DNA of 64,000 bases, from the NCBI RefSeq assembly GCF_001511835.1, contig NZ_LN997848.1, forward strand, positions 1,922,001-1,986,000. Direction: 5' to 3'. The stretch comes from Magnetospirillum sp. XM-1. GTDB taxonomy: Bacteria; Pseudomonadota; Alphaproteobacteria; Rhodospirillales; Magnetospirillaceae. Of this stretch, positions 1 through 7,912 are shown one piece after another. Both the position numbers and the translations under genes were made by a program. The first letter of the stretch is position 1. Each line of letters begins with the position of its first letter. Under the pieces are notes generated by a model. The model had not been told where the DNA came from and searched no databases. It saw only the letters and a program-made list of their open reading frames with translations.

Positions 1-2
1 AC

Positions 3-551
3 CTGATTCGTCCCGGCAACATTCTCGAGCATAACGGCCGCCAGTACGCCGTGCTGAAGATCCAGATCGTCCAGCCCGGCAAGGGCGGCGCCTTCATCAC
101 CGTGGAAATGCGCGACATCCGCACCGGCAACAAGACCAACGAGCGCTGGCGCACCGCCGACACCGTCGAGAAGTGCAACGTCGAGGCCAAGGAATGCACG
201 TTCCTGTTCCGTGACGATTCCATCATGACCTTCATGGATTCCGAGAGCTTCGAGCAGTTCACCATGCCCAACGACACCCTGGGCGACACCATCGGCTTCC
301 TGCAGGACGGCATGGTGGTCGAGGTGGACTTCGTCGAGGGTTCGCCCGTCTCCATCACGCTCCCGGAAAAGGTGGTGATGAAGGTGGTCGAGGCCGATCC
401 GGTGGTGAAGGGCCAGACCGCGTCGTCGTCCTACAAGCCGGCCAAGCTGGAAAACGGCATGAAGATCCTGGTTCCCCCCTTCCTGGAGGAAGGCGAGGTG
501 ATCATCGTCAGCACCTCCGACTGCACCTATGTCGAGCGGTTCAAGGGCTAA
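3..551 (+). CDS. efp: Elongation factor P, 3' part (5' end outside the window)
   Basis: Translation factor that binds ribosomes stalled on polyproline stretches and promotes peptide-bond formation. The frame is open from base 3, reading LIRPGNILEHNGRQYAVLK, so the first ATG inside (base 51) is not the start and only a few N-terminal residues are missing. The KOW-like N domain carries PGKGGAFITVEMRDIRTG, where the modifiable lysine loop sits, followed by two OB-fold domains and the usual C-terminal VSTSDCTYVERFKG. The stop lies 3 bases before the next start, so it is likely co-transcribed with the inositol phosphatase gene. The next gene is notably proline-rich, as EF-P targets are. Confidence 0.97.
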   Translation: MIRPGNILEHNGRQYAVLKIQIVQPGKGGAFITVEMRDIRTGNKTNERWRTADTVEKCNVEAKECTFLFRDDSIMTFMDSESFEQFTMPNDTLGDTIGFLQDGMVVEVDFVEGSPVSITLPEKVVMKVVEADPVVKGQTASSSYKPAKLENGMKILVPPFLEEGEVIIVSTSDCTYVERFKG

Positions 552-554
552 GCG

Positions 555-1352
555 GTGATCATTCGTTCCGCCCTGCTCAACGTCATGATGGGGGCGGCCC
601 GCAAGGCCGCCCGCAATCTCGTTCGCGATTACGGCGAGGTGGCGCAGCTGCAGGTGTCCAAGAAGGGCCCCGCCGACTTCGTGTCCTCGGCCGATCTCAA
701 GGCCGAGAAGACGCTGCGCGCCGAGCTGAAGAAGGCCCGTCCCGGCTTCGGCTTCCTGCTGGAGGAAGGCGGCGAGGTCGCCGGCGACGACAAGAGCCAC
801 CGCTGGATCATCGATCCCATCGACGGCACCACCAACTTCCTGCACGGCATCCCCAATTTCTGCATCTCCATCGCGCTCGAGCGTGACGGCGAGCTGTTCG
901 CCGGCGTGGTCTACCAGCCGCTGGGCGACGAGATGTTCCATGCGGAAAAGGGCGCCGGCGCCTTCCTGAACGAGCACCGCCTGCGGGTTTCCGCCCGGCG
1001 CAAGCTGGAAGACACCGTGATCGCCACCGGCATTCCCTTCCACGGCCGCCCGGGCCATGAGGTCTTCTTGAAGGAACTGGGCGCGGTGATGGGCCAGGTG
1101 GCGGGCATCCGCCGGTTCGGCTCGGCGGCTCTCGACCTCGCCTACGTGGCGGCCGGGCGCTGCGACGGCTATTGGGAAACCGGCATCCAGCCGTGGGACA
1201 TCGCGGCGGGGATCGTGCTGGTTAGGGAAGCGGGCGGTTACGTCACCGACTTCCAGGGCGGTTCGAAGATGCTGGACAACGGGCAGGTGCTGGCCGCCAA
1301 CGACCATCTGCACCAGCCGTTGCTGAAACTGCTGAAGGCGGCGCGGGGATAG
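555..1352 (+). CDS. suhB: Inositol-1-monophosphatase family protein (SuhB-like)
   Basis: Mg2+-dependent phosphatase of the IMPase/FIG superfamily, 265 residues, about the usual length. Visible motifs are the metal-binding EEGGE around residue 70, the signature WIIDPIDGTTNFLHG around residues 85-100, and the second metal site WETGIQPWDIAAG near residue 212. The GTG start at 555 lies 3 bases after the efp stop; an internal ATG 27 bases later is an alternative, but the upstream residues resemble the family N-terminus. Cytoplasmic. It could act on inositol phosphate or a related sugar phosphate; SuhB proteins can also bind RNA polymerase or Nus factors, which the sequence cannot decide. Confidence 0.9.
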   Translation: MIIRSALLNVMMGAARKAARNLVRDYGEVAQLQVSKKGPADFVSSADLKAEKTLRAELKKARPGFGFLLEEGGEVAGDDKSHRWIIDPIDGTTNFLHGIPNFCISIALERDGELFAGVVYQPLGDEMFHAEKGAGAFLNEHRLRVSARRKLEDTVIATGIPFHGRPGHEVFLKELGAVMGQVAGIRRFGSAALDLAYVAAGRCDGYWETGIQPWDIAAGIVLVREAGGYVTDFQGGSKMLDNGQVLAANDHLHQPLLKLLKAARG

Positions 1353-1427
1353 GGTTGTGGCCGGACTCTGGTTCGGTTAGATTCCTGACCATAAAGAAAA
1401 TCGAGGGATTCCAGCCGGGAGAGTGGC

Positions 1428-2675
1428 GTGATGAGCAGGGGGAGAAAGGTCGCGTTGCTGGCGCTGGGAGCGCTTGTATCCGTCGCGGCCGCGCCCGCAT
1501 CCGCCCAGGTGGTGGTGGGAGAATACCGTCCCAGCGTTGACGTCAACTGGGACGTGCTGGACAAGCTGGGCCCGGAACCCACCCTGCCGGGTCTGGTGAC
1601 CCGTCCGCCGTCGGCCGCCATTCCCGCCGCTCCGCGCCCCGTGGCGCGGCCCGTCTCGCCTAAGGCCGGCGCGTTCAAGCCCTATGCCGAGGCGGCCCCC
1701 AAGGCCGCCGCTCCCAAGGCTGTGGCCGCCAAGCCGAAGCCCGCCCCCAAGGTCGAGGAGGCCGCCGCCGTCCCCGCCCCCAAGGCCGAGATTCCGCCCG
1801 CCCTGCCGCCCAAGGCCCCCGAGCCCGCCAAGAGCGAGCCGGCCAAGATCGCCGAGGCGCCCAAGGCGTCTGGGCCCGCCCCCAAGCCGGCCAAGCCCGA
1901 CATCGCGGCCGAGGTGCCTCCGCCGCCGCCCAAGGCCCCCGCCAAGGCCGAAGCTCCCAAGGCCGTCGAGACGCCCAAGCCCGAGATGCCCAAGGTGGCC
2001 GAGGCCCCCAAGGTTCCGGAACCGGTCAAGGCGGTCGAGGCTCCCAAGGCCCCCGAATTGCCCAAGGCCGAACCGCCCAAGGCTCCCGAGCCGCCCAAGG
2101 CCGAGCCCGCCAAGGCTCCGGACTCTCCCTCGGCGGTGCAGTTCGTCAAGACCCCGCCGCCCGCCGCCGTCCCGGCTCCCGCCGCGCCCGCGCCCATGCC
2201 GGTGGTTCCCGCCCCCGTGGTGCAGGCTCCGCCCGTGGCTCCGCCGCTGCCGGTGGCACCGCCGCCGGTGGTCGCTGCTCCCGTTCCCGCTCCGGTGCTC
2301 GCCCCCGCTCCGGCTCCGGCGCCCCAGTTGGCGGCTCTGCCGCCCGCCGCGCCCAGCCGCAAGGGCGACAACCTGACGGTGCCCTTCGCCACCGACAGCT
2401 CGCACCTGCCGGAATCGGCCCGCGCCGAACTGGACCGCCTGGCCCAGCGCATGGACAAGGACGAAAGCCTGAACCTGCAGCTGCTGGCCTATGCCGCCGG
2501 CGACGAGGCCAATGCCAGCAAGGCCCGGCGTCTGTCGCTGTCGCGGGCGCTCGAAGTGCGCAAGTACCTGATGGAGATGGGCGTGCGCTCCACCCGCATC
2601 GAGGTCCGGGCGCTGGGCAACAAGGTCGAGAGCGGCGCCGCCGACCGCGTCGATGCCATGCTGGTGGCGCGCTAG
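1428..2675 (+). CDS. Secreted Pro/Ala/Lys-rich protein with C-terminal OmpA-like domain
   Basis: Residues 1-26 form a signal peptide ending PASA. Residues of about 75-310 are a low-complexity PKA/PEPPKAE spacer like those of TonB and TolA, which can span the periplasm. The last ~100 residues look like an OmpA/MotB peptidoglycan-binding fold (LTVPFATDSSHLPESA, then ALEVRKYLMEMGVRSTRIEVRALG). The canonical FDSG-type Asp and NRRVE ending are eroded, so peptidoglycan binding is inferred. The gene precedes an ExbB/TolQ-like and a MotB-like gene on the same strand, suggesting one envelope complex. Long antisense frames here come from codon bias. Confidence 0.85.
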   Translation: MMSRGRKVALLALGALVSVAAAPASAQVVVGEYRPSVDVNWDVLDKLGPEPTLPGLVTRPPSAAIPAAPRPVARPVSPKAGAFKPYAEAAPKAAAPKAVAAKPKPAPKVEEAAAVPAPKAEIPPALPPKAPEPAKSEPAKIAEAPKASGPAPKPAKPDIAAEVPPPPPKAPAKAEAPKAVETPKPEMPKVAEAPKVPEPVKAVEAPKAPELPKAEPPKAPEPPKAEPAKAPDSPSAVQFVKTPPPAAVPAPAAPAPMPVVPAPVVQAPPVAPPLPVAPPPVVAAPVPAPVLAPAPAPAPQLAALPPAAPSRKGDNLTVPFATDSSHLPESARAELDRLAQRMDKDESLNLQLLAYAAGDEANASKARRLSLSRALEVRKYLMEMGVRSTRIEVRALGNKVESGAADRVDAMLVAR

Positions 2676-2778
2676 GGGCGGTCCGCCGTATTTCGGACAT
2701 GATCGCGTGCCAGGGTGAGCGGCGCGCGGGATTGCCCGCCTGCCGCCAGACCGCCTGTCGCCTGACCGAGAGCCGCTC

Positions 2779-3927
2779 ATGATCCGTCCCACCCGCTATC
2801 TGTTGCGCATGGCCGCCTTCCTGGTGCTGGTCGCCGCCCTCGCGGCGCTGCTGCACGAAGGGCTGATGGCGGCCTTCGCCCACAATCCGGCGCTGAACGC
2901 CGTGCTGATGGGCGTGTTTCTGGCAGGAATCGTGCTTAATTTCCGCCAGGTGATGCTGCTCGGCCCCGAGGTGGAGTGGCTCGATACCTGGCGTAAGGGC
3001 CAGCCGGCCCTCTCGGGGCGCCTGCGTCTGCTGGCCCCCATGGCCGGCATGCTGGGCGAGCGCCAGGGACGGGTCAGCCTGTCGGCCATGGCCTTGCGCT
3101 CGGTGCTGGATTCCATCGCCGCCCGGCTGGAGGAACAGCGCGACCTGTCGCGCTACGTGGTCGGGCTGATGATCTTCCTGGGACTGCTCGGCACCTTCTG
3201 GGGCCTGTCGCAGACCGTGGGCTCGGTGGGCGAGGTGATCGCCTCGCTGGCCATCGGCGGCGCCGACCCGGCCGCCGCCTTCGAAGGCCTCAAGGCCGGC
3301 ATGGCCAAGCCCCTGGCCGGCATGGGCACCGCCTTTTCCACTTCGCTGTTCGGCCTGGCCGGATCGCTGGCGCTGGGCTTCCTCGACCTCAATGCCGGTC
3401 AGGCGCAGAACGCCTTCTACAACGAGCTGGAGGAATGGCTGGCCGGGCAGACCCGCCTAGGGACCGGCGGGCCGCTGACCTCGGCCGAGGATGGCGGCGC
3501 CGGCCAGTCGGTGCCCGCCTATATCCAGGCCCTGCTGGAGCAGACCGCCGACAGCCTGGACAACCTTCAGCGGGTCATCGCCCGGGGCGAGGAGAACCGG
3601 GGCAGCGTCAACGCCTCGGTGACCCTGCTGACCGAGAAACTGTCGGCGCTGACCGACCACATGAAGGTGGAGCAGTCGCTGTTGCTGAAACTGGGCGAAG
3701 GGCAGCTGGAGACCCGCGCCCTGATGGCCCGCATGGTCGAGGGAGGCACCGGCGGCGGCATGGACGACGCCAGCCGCAACCATCTGCGCAGCCTGGACGG
3801 CAGCATGAAGCGGCTGGTGGACGAGACGGTGGCCAGCCGCGACCAGCTGACCGCCGAGCTGCGCTCGGAAATCCGGCTGCTGGCGCGCACCATCGCCGCC
3901 ATCGCCGAGGAACCGCTGGAGCGCTGA
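2779..3927 (+). CDS. MotA/TolQ/ExbB-type proton-channel family protein
   Basis: Inner-membrane protein of 382 residues. Hydrophobic segments lie near residues 8-28, 40-58, 127-148 and 180-200. The last two, GLLGTFWGLSQTVG and GMGTAFSTSLFGLAGSLALG, match the conserved channel helices of the ExbB/TolQ/MotA family. The C-terminal ~170 residues are hydrophilic and helical, longer than in classical ExbB, with an EERN-QLTAELRSEIRLLART end. The stop is 3 bases before the next ATG, so it is translationally close to the MotB-like partner. Such pairs convert proton flow into force on the cell wall. No flagellar, Tol or TonB genes flank it, so its cargo is unknown. Confidence 0.85.
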   Translation: MIRPTRYLLRMAAFLVLVAALAALLHEGLMAAFAHNPALNAVLMGVFLAGIVLNFRQVMLLGPEVEWLDTWRKGQPALSGRLRLLAPMAGMLGERQGRVSLSAMALRSVLDSIAARLEEQRDLSRYVVGLMIFLGLLGTFWGLSQTVGSVGEVIASLAIGGADPAAAFEGLKAGMAKPLAGMGTAFSTSLFGLAGSLALGFLDLNAGQAQNAFYNELEEWLAGQTRLGTGGPLTSAEDGGAGQSVPAYIQALLEQTADSLDNLQRVIARGEENRGSVNASVTLLTEKLSALTDHMKVEQSLLLKLGEGQLETRALMARMVEGGTGGGMDDASRNHLRSLDGSMKRLVDETVASRDQLTAELRSEIRLLARTIAAIAEEPLER

Positions 3928-3930
3928 TCC

Positions 3931-4932
3931 ATGGCTCTGTCGCGCCGCGCCCGCCGCTCCGTCGACATCTGGCCCGGCTTCGTCGACGCCCTGGCGACGC
4001 TGATCATGGTCATCGTCTTCCTGCTGATGATCTTCGTGCTGGCCCAGTTCTTCCTGGGCCAGGCGCTGTCGGGCCGCCAGAAGGCCCTGGACGATCTGGG
4101 CCGCGAGATGGCCGCCCTGGCCGAGAAGCTCAACCTGCAGACCAAGGCCAACGCCGCGCTGCAGCTGGAGCTGGAAAGCAGCCGGGCGGAAAAGGCCAAG
4201 CTGGAGGCCTGGACGTCGGGCGTGCAGCAGGACATGGCGGCGCTGCTGGCCTTGAAGGATGAGAAGGAGGCCGAGCTGGCCGCCGAGAAGAAGATCTCGG
4301 ACGAGGGGCGCGCCCAGCTTGTCCTGCTCAACCAGCAGATCGCGGCGCTCAAGGACGAACTGGCCCGGGTGGCCGCCGTGCTCGAAGCCTCCGAGGCCCG
4401 CGACAAGGAACAGAAGGCCCAGATCTCCGACCTCGGCAAGCGGCTCAATGTCGCCCTGGCCGGCAAGGTGGAGGAGTTGCAGAAGTACCGTTCGGAATTC
4501 TTCGGCCGCTTGCGCAAGGTGCTGGGCGACCATCCCGGCATCCGCATCGAGGGCGACCGCTTCGTCTTCCAGTCGGAACTGCTGTTCGAGACCGGCTCGG
4601 CCGATCTGGGGCCGCAAGGGCGCGAACAGGTGCGCAAGCTGGCCGCCACGGTGCGCGAGATCAATGCCGGCATGCCCAAGGGCCTCAACTGGGTGCTGCG
4701 CGTCGACGGCCATACCGACAAGCGGCCCATCACCTCGGGCAAGTTCCCTTCCAACTGGGAGCTGTCCACGGCGCGCGCCATCACCGTGTTGCGCGCCCTG
4801 GCCGCCGACGGGGTGCCGAGAGACCGCCTCGCGGCGGCGGGCTTCGGCGAGTTCCAGCCGGTGGATTCCGGCAGCACCGAAGCGGCCTACGCCAAGAACC
4901 GCCGGATCGAGATACGCTTCGATCAGCGGTAG
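3931..4932 (+). CDS. MotB/OmpA-like peptidoglycan-binding stator protein
   Basis: 333 residues: a short basic N-terminus, a transmembrane helix near residues 20-45 that begins FVDALATLIMVIVFLLMIF with the acidic residue expected at the proton path, a coiled coil of about 46-175 rich in Glu, Lys and Ala, and an OmpA/MotB domain at about 200-333. The domain has LLFETGSADLGPQG, VDGHTDKRP, NWELSTARA and a closing NRRIEIRFDQR, all canonical for peptidoglycan binding. Paired with the ExbB/TolQ-like gene 3 bases upstream. The role as the wall-anchored half of a proton-driven complex is inference from family and context. Confidence 0.88.
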   Translation: MALSRRARRSVDIWPGFVDALATLIMVIVFLLMIFVLAQFFLGQALSGRQKALDDLGREMAALAEKLNLQTKANAALQLELESSRAEKAKLEAWTSGVQQDMAALLALKDEKEAELAAEKKISDEGRAQLVLLNQQIAALKDELARVAAVLEASEARDKEQKAQISDLGKRLNVALAGKVEELQKYRSEFFGRLRKVLGDHPGIRIEGDRFVFQSELLFETGSADLGPQGREQVRKLAATVREINAGMPKGLNWVLRVDGHTDKRPITSGKFPSNWELSTARAITVLRALAADGVPRDRLAAAGFGEFQPVDSGSTEAAYAKNRRIEIRFDQR

Positions 4933-4982
4933 GGCCGGGACGACCCGCCCCTCATCCCTTCATCTTCCGGGACGGCCCGGAT
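4933..4982 (+). promoter_or_regulatory. Guanidine-II riboswitch (mini-ykkC motif)
   Basis: Two GC stems each close a four-base ACGR loop. The first has loop ACGA at 4940-4943 with stem CGGG/CCCG (4936-4939 and 4944-4947), extended by two pairs after a mismatch. The second has loop ACGG at 4972-4975 on a perfect 6-bp stem TCCGGG/CCCGGA (4966-4971 and 4976-4981). This double-hairpin layout with ACGR loops is the definition of the guanidine-II class, which binds two guanidinium ions. It lies 18 bases before the ATG of a SugE/Gdx exporter, its classic target, and close to the GCGGAGC ribosome-binding region, implying control of translation. Confidence 0.9.
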
Positions 4983-5000
4983 CATGCGGAGCATTGCGAA

Positions 5001-5312
5001 ATGCCGTGGATTCTTCTTCTGCTGGCCGGTTTGCTGGAAATCGGCTGGGCCGTGGGGCTGAAATACGTGGACGGGCTGTCGCGGCCCATCCCCCTGGTGC
5101 TGACCGGGGCCGCCATGGTGGGCAGCGTGGTGCTGCTGGGCATGGCCATGCGGTCCTTGCCGCTGGGCACCGCCTACGCGGTGTGGACCGGCATCGGAAC
5201 CGTGGGAACGGCGGTTGCCGGCATCATTCTGTTCGCCGAGCCGGCCGATGCCCTGCGCCTGGCCTGTATCGCCATGATCGTGGCGGGGATCATGGGCCTT
5301 AAAATGGCGTGA
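5001..5312 (+). CDS. gdx: Guanidinium exporter of the SMR family (SugE/Gdx)
   Basis: Small multidrug resistance protein, 103 residues, four transmembrane helices, working as an antiparallel dimer that exchanges protons for substrate. The N-terminus PWILLLLAGLLEIGWAVGLKY contains the central Glu near residue 13, and LPLGTAYAVWTGIGTVGT is the hallmark loop and helix 3 of SugE/Gdx rather than EmrE. The guanidine-II motif immediately upstream strongly argues that the substrate is guanidinium, not sugar or a generic quaternary amine. A compact hairpin terminator follows at 5334-5350, so it is probably a single-gene unit. Confidence 0.95.
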   Translation: MPWILLLLAGLLEIGWAVGLKYVDGLSRPIPLVLTGAAMVGSVVLLGMAMRSLPLGTAYAVWTGIGTVGTAVAGIILFAEPADALRLACIAMIVAGIMGLKMA

Positions 5313-5333
5313 TTTGCTTGTCCCTCGCCGGGC

Positions 5334-5350
5334 GCAAACCTTCGGTTTGC
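5334..5350 (+). terminator. Hairpin after gdx
   Basis: GCAAACC-TTC-GGTTTGC is a perfect 7-bp stem with a 3-base loop, 21 bases after the gdx stop. It is followed only by TTGG, so the T tract is weak. Likely a terminator or 3' stabiliser of the gdx transcript. Confidence 0.5.
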
Positions 5351-5378
5351 TTGGCCGCGCCCGCAATGGGCGCTGGAT

Positions 5379-5409
5379 TCGAAATCCGAACTGATCATTC
5401 GGATTTCGA
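5379..5409. terminator. Bidirectional hairpin between convergent genes
   Basis: TCGAAATCCGAA (5379-5390) pairs perfectly with TTCGGATTTCGA (5398-5409) around a 7-base loop. It ends one base before the stop codon of the leftward gene at 5410 and faces gdx from the other side, so it can serve both transcripts. Confidence 0.6.
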
Positions 5410-6144
5410 TCATTCGTCCTCGACCGTGAAGGCGTCCAGGATGTCCTCGAAGCCGCCGTCGATGTTGTCCGGGGCGATCTGGGCGAACAGGTCGAGGATG
5501 ATCACCGCGTTCAGCAGGGCGTCGCGGCTGACCGAATTGCGCATGCGCTCGGCCAGGTGCGAGTTCATCACCGACAGGTCCTGGTAGTGCTGCTTCAGCC
5601 CGTCCAGGGTCACCGGCCCGTCGGTGCCGGTCATGCGCTGCTGCACGATGGCCGACAGCAGCCAGGACGAGAACGAGCGGAACAGGGTCTCCTGCTCGTC
5701 GGCGAACGGCAGGTGGAAGCGGGCCATGGGCCTTAAGAAACGGGTCAGCGGGCAGCCCGAGGTGGCGCAGACCAGCCCGATCAGCGAGCCCAGCCCCGAT
5801 TGCAAGGTGGTCTTGCCGACGATGGTGCGGTTCTCGGTGTCGACCTCGACCACCGCCTTGGTGTGCGAGACGCTGTCCTTGAAGGTGGGCAGGAACATGG
5901 CGATGCCGAGCGCCGCCGGGCAATAGGCGCAATCGTCGGACAGCGTGCAGTTGGGGCAGCGGTGGTGCTCCAGCCGGGCCCAGTCGGGCTTGGGGGCGGT
6001 GGGGGGAATGTCCAGGCGGAAGGTCTTGCGGTCGAAGAACAGATCCGCCTTCAGCGGCGCCTGCGCTCCGGTGAAGAAGCGATAGCTGATCTGCTTGCAG
6101 TTGATCTTCGATGTCTGATCCATCGTGCAATCCAGGGGGGCCAT
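5410..6144 (-). CDS. Conserved Cys-rich protein of unknown function (DUF6901-like)
   Basis: 244 residues, no signal peptide or membrane helix. A cluster CPNC-x4-DDCAYCP near residues 60-75 and a later ATSGCPLT resemble a metal or Fe-S site, but no enzyme family is recognised. From memory the CPNC plus SGCP...PMARFHLPFA pattern matches a proteobacterial family of unknown function that I believe is DUF6901; this needs a profile search. The ATG at 6144 is chosen because GGAG lies 8 bases before it; an upstream TTG at 6156 would add four residues. It stands alone between a 5' intergenic region and a shared terminator. Confidence 0.75.
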   Translation of the reverse strand: MAPLDCTMDQTSKINCKQISYRFFTGAQAPLKADLFFDRKTFRLDIPPTAPKPDWARLEHHRCPNCTLSDDCAYCPAALGIAMFLPTFKDSVSHTKAVVEVDTENRTIVGKTTLQSGLGSLIGLVCATSGCPLTRFLRPMARFHLPFADEQETLFRSFSSWLLSAIVQQRMTGTDGPVTLDGLKQHYQDLSVMNSHLAERMRNSVSRDALLNAVIILDLFAQIAPDNIDGGFEDILDAFTVEDE

Positions 6145-6156
6145 GGCCGTCTCCAA

Positions 6157-6404
6157 TCGCAGGTGAATCCCAAATGCGATGGTTGGATTCTAGGCTTGAT
6201 ATCGCCTGCTCAACAATCAGGCGGCTCCCTTAACTCCTTCGGGCAATTACCTATGCGAAGGTATTCGCCGCCGAATACCGGTCGCGGGGAGGCTGATCGA
6301 CTATGTGGGGGTAGTACTCTGAAAATACGAGCATATAAGCGAGAATGAATCTGTAATCGGATGATGTAAACAGATTGTGACCCGCGTGACGAATTCTGGA
6401 ATTT
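6157..6404. other. Intergenic region with two inverted repeats, no gene
   Basis: 248 bases, upstream of the leftward unknown gene and downstream of the NicO gene. It holds a perfect 8-bp dyad GGTATTCG/CGAATACC at 6260-6279 with a 4-base loop, and a second dyad AATCTGT/ACAGATT at 6348-6376 with a 15-base gap. The stretch from 6300 on is clearly more AT-rich than its surroundings. The dyads could be operators or the 3' end of the nicO transcript. No open frame with a ribosome-binding site is visible. Confidence 0.4.
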
Positions 6405-7343
6405 TTATCCCGCCGCTGTCGGTCCGTTGATCAAGGTGCCGAGCAGCAGCACAAGGCCCAGTCCGGTGATGGACAGCGCGCCGCCCAGGGCCAGGGCGAA
6501 ACGGACGCGGCCGCCCAGGCTGGATTCGCCCAATCCCCGCTCCACCAGCCGGTTGAGGCCCAGCGCCCCCAGGCCGATGGCCGCCACGGTGACGGCGACG
6601 CCGATTCCCATGGCCAGCGTCGCCAGCACGCCGATCAGGACCATGCCGTTGGCGAAGCAGAACAGCAGGACCAGGATGGCGCCGGAACAGGGGCGAAAGC
6701 CTACCGCCGCCGCCATGGCGAACAGGGCGTTGCGCTCGGTCTTCCCGCCGTCGTGACGATCATGGTGGTGGTGGCCGCAACAGGCGCCGTCGTGATGATG
6801 GTGATGACCGTGATCATGGCCGCAGCCCTTGCCGGTCAGCGTCCGCCAGGTCATCAGGGCGCCGATGGCGGCGATCATGGCGAACGAGCCCACCTCCAGC
6901 CAGGCCGCCCCGGCGCTGACGGTGCGCGGCGCGAGGCTGAGAATGCCGGCCAGCACGCCCACGGCGAGGATGGCCGAGCCGGCCTGGACCATGGCGGCGA
7001 TCAGGCTGGCGGCCAGGCCGTGGACGATGCGGGCCCGCCTGGAGGCGAACCAGCCGCCGATCACCACCTTGCCGTGGCCGGGCCCCACCGCGTGGAACAC
7101 GCCGTAGAGGAAGGCGGCGGCGATGATGGCGGCGGCTGGTTCCCACGAACCGGTCTCCTTCATCACCGCCAGCTGCTCGCGCAATTGGCCGGTCAACTGA
7201 CGCTGCAGGGCGAAGCCCCAACTGGCGATGGAGCGCAGCGGCTCCGGCAGGTCGGAGCCGGACGCGGGAGCGCCGCCGCCCGGCACCAGGGCGGCCCAGG
7301 CCGAGGTGGGCACCAGCGACAGGACAAGGATGATCAGCCGCAT
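6405..7343 (-). CDS. NicO/RcnA family nickel/cobalt transporter
   Basis: 312 residues with a signal-like first helix, about six further membrane segments, and a long His-rich loop near residues 173-200 (CGHDHGHHHHHDGACCGHHHH). Family signatures are HAVGPGHGKVVIGGW near residue 87 and VGFRPCSGAILVLLF near residue 215. The protein exports or imports Ni2+/Co2+ across the inner membrane. The His loop is a typical metal-gathering segment and favours efflux, like RcnA, but direction cannot be settled here. It overlaps the upstream DUF1007 gene by 10 bases, the usual partner of this transporter subgroup. Confidence 0.92.
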   Translation of the reverse strand: MRLIILVLSLVPTSAWAALVPGGGAPASGSDLPEPLRSIASWGFALQRQLTGQLREQLAVMKETGSWEPAAAIIAAAFLYGVFHAVGPGHGKVVIGGWFASRRARIVHGLAASLIAAMVQAGSAILAVGVLAGILSLAPRTVSAGAAWLEVGSFAMIAAIGALMTWRTLTGKGCGHDHGHHHHHDGACCGHHHHDRHDGGKTERNALFAMAAAVGFRPCSGAILVLLFCFANGMVLIGVLATLAMGIGVAVTVAAIGLGALGLNRLVERGLGESSLGGRVRFALALGGALSITGLGLVLLLGTLINGPTAAG

Positions 7344-7912
7344 GTCACCGTGGCCCGCTTGGGCGTCACCGCGCCGCCGAAGATGGTGTTGCCGTGGTCG
7401 GGGGCGATGGTCGCCTTGCAGCCGACCGATCCCTCGCCGTTCAGGGTGACCGCGTTGTCGGTGGGAAAGTCCATGTCGATGTAGAAGGTCTCTTCATAGG
7501 TGGTGAAGCTGAAGGATTCCCTGCGCGGGTCCACCGGCCGGGGCAGGGGCAGGCGGAAAGCGTACAGCAGGCTGTCCTTGACCGCGATCACCTTGAAGTC
7601 GGTGGCGTCCGGCCAGACGACCGGCTCGGCTCCTATGCGGGCATAGGTAAAATGGCTCTGCGGCTTGGTGTCGCGGAAGGCCTCGCGCTCCAGGTCCTTC
7701 ATCTCGTCGGGGTCGAGGCGGTTGTTCTTGTTTTTGTCGAAATCCTTGAGCAGCGAGGCGCTGAACACCGGGTCGAACTTCCAGCCCATGAACAGGCTGA
7801 CGATCTTGCCGTCCTTGAATTCCACTAGGGCGTGGACGTCCACCAGCACGTGGGGATGGGCCAGGGCCGGGACGGGCAGAACCAGGAACAGCAGAATCAG
7901 GAGGCGGCGCAT
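7334..7912 (-). CDS. DUF1007 family periplasmic protein
   Basis: 192 residues. Residues 1-18 are a signal peptide ending PALA, so the mature protein starts HPHVLVDVHALVEF, the conserved N-terminal histidine pair of DUF1007. Near residue 60 DKNKNNRLDPDEM looks like an EF-hand-type Asp-rich loop. The family sits beside NicO transporters and is thought to be a periplasmic metal-binding helper; that role is inferred. It overlaps metC by 16 bases and the transporter by 10, giving a tight operon. The ATG at 7912 follows directly after a hydrophobic start and is preferred over longer in-frame extensions, which lie inside metC. Confidence 0.88.
   Translation of the reverse strand: MRRLLILLFLVLPVPALAHPHVLVDVHALVEFKDGKIVSLFMGWKFDPVFSASLLKDFDKNKNNRLDPDEMKDLEREAFRDTKPQSHFTYARIGAEPVVWPDATDFKVIAVKDSLLYAFRLPLPRPVDPRRESFSFTTYEETFYIDMDFPTDNAVTLNGEGSVGCKATIAPDHGNTIFGGAVTPKRATVTCG

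Noticed and set aside
1428..4932. Zorya defence system
   Set aside because: The ExbB-like and MotB-like pair resembles ZorA/ZorB, but no ZorC, ZorD or ZorE-like gene is nearby and the ExbB-like tail is much shorter than the ZorA tail.
6195..6220. FNR/ArcA-like box near TTGAT...TCAA
   Set aside because: The spacing between halves does not fit the TTGAT-N4-ATCAA consensus.
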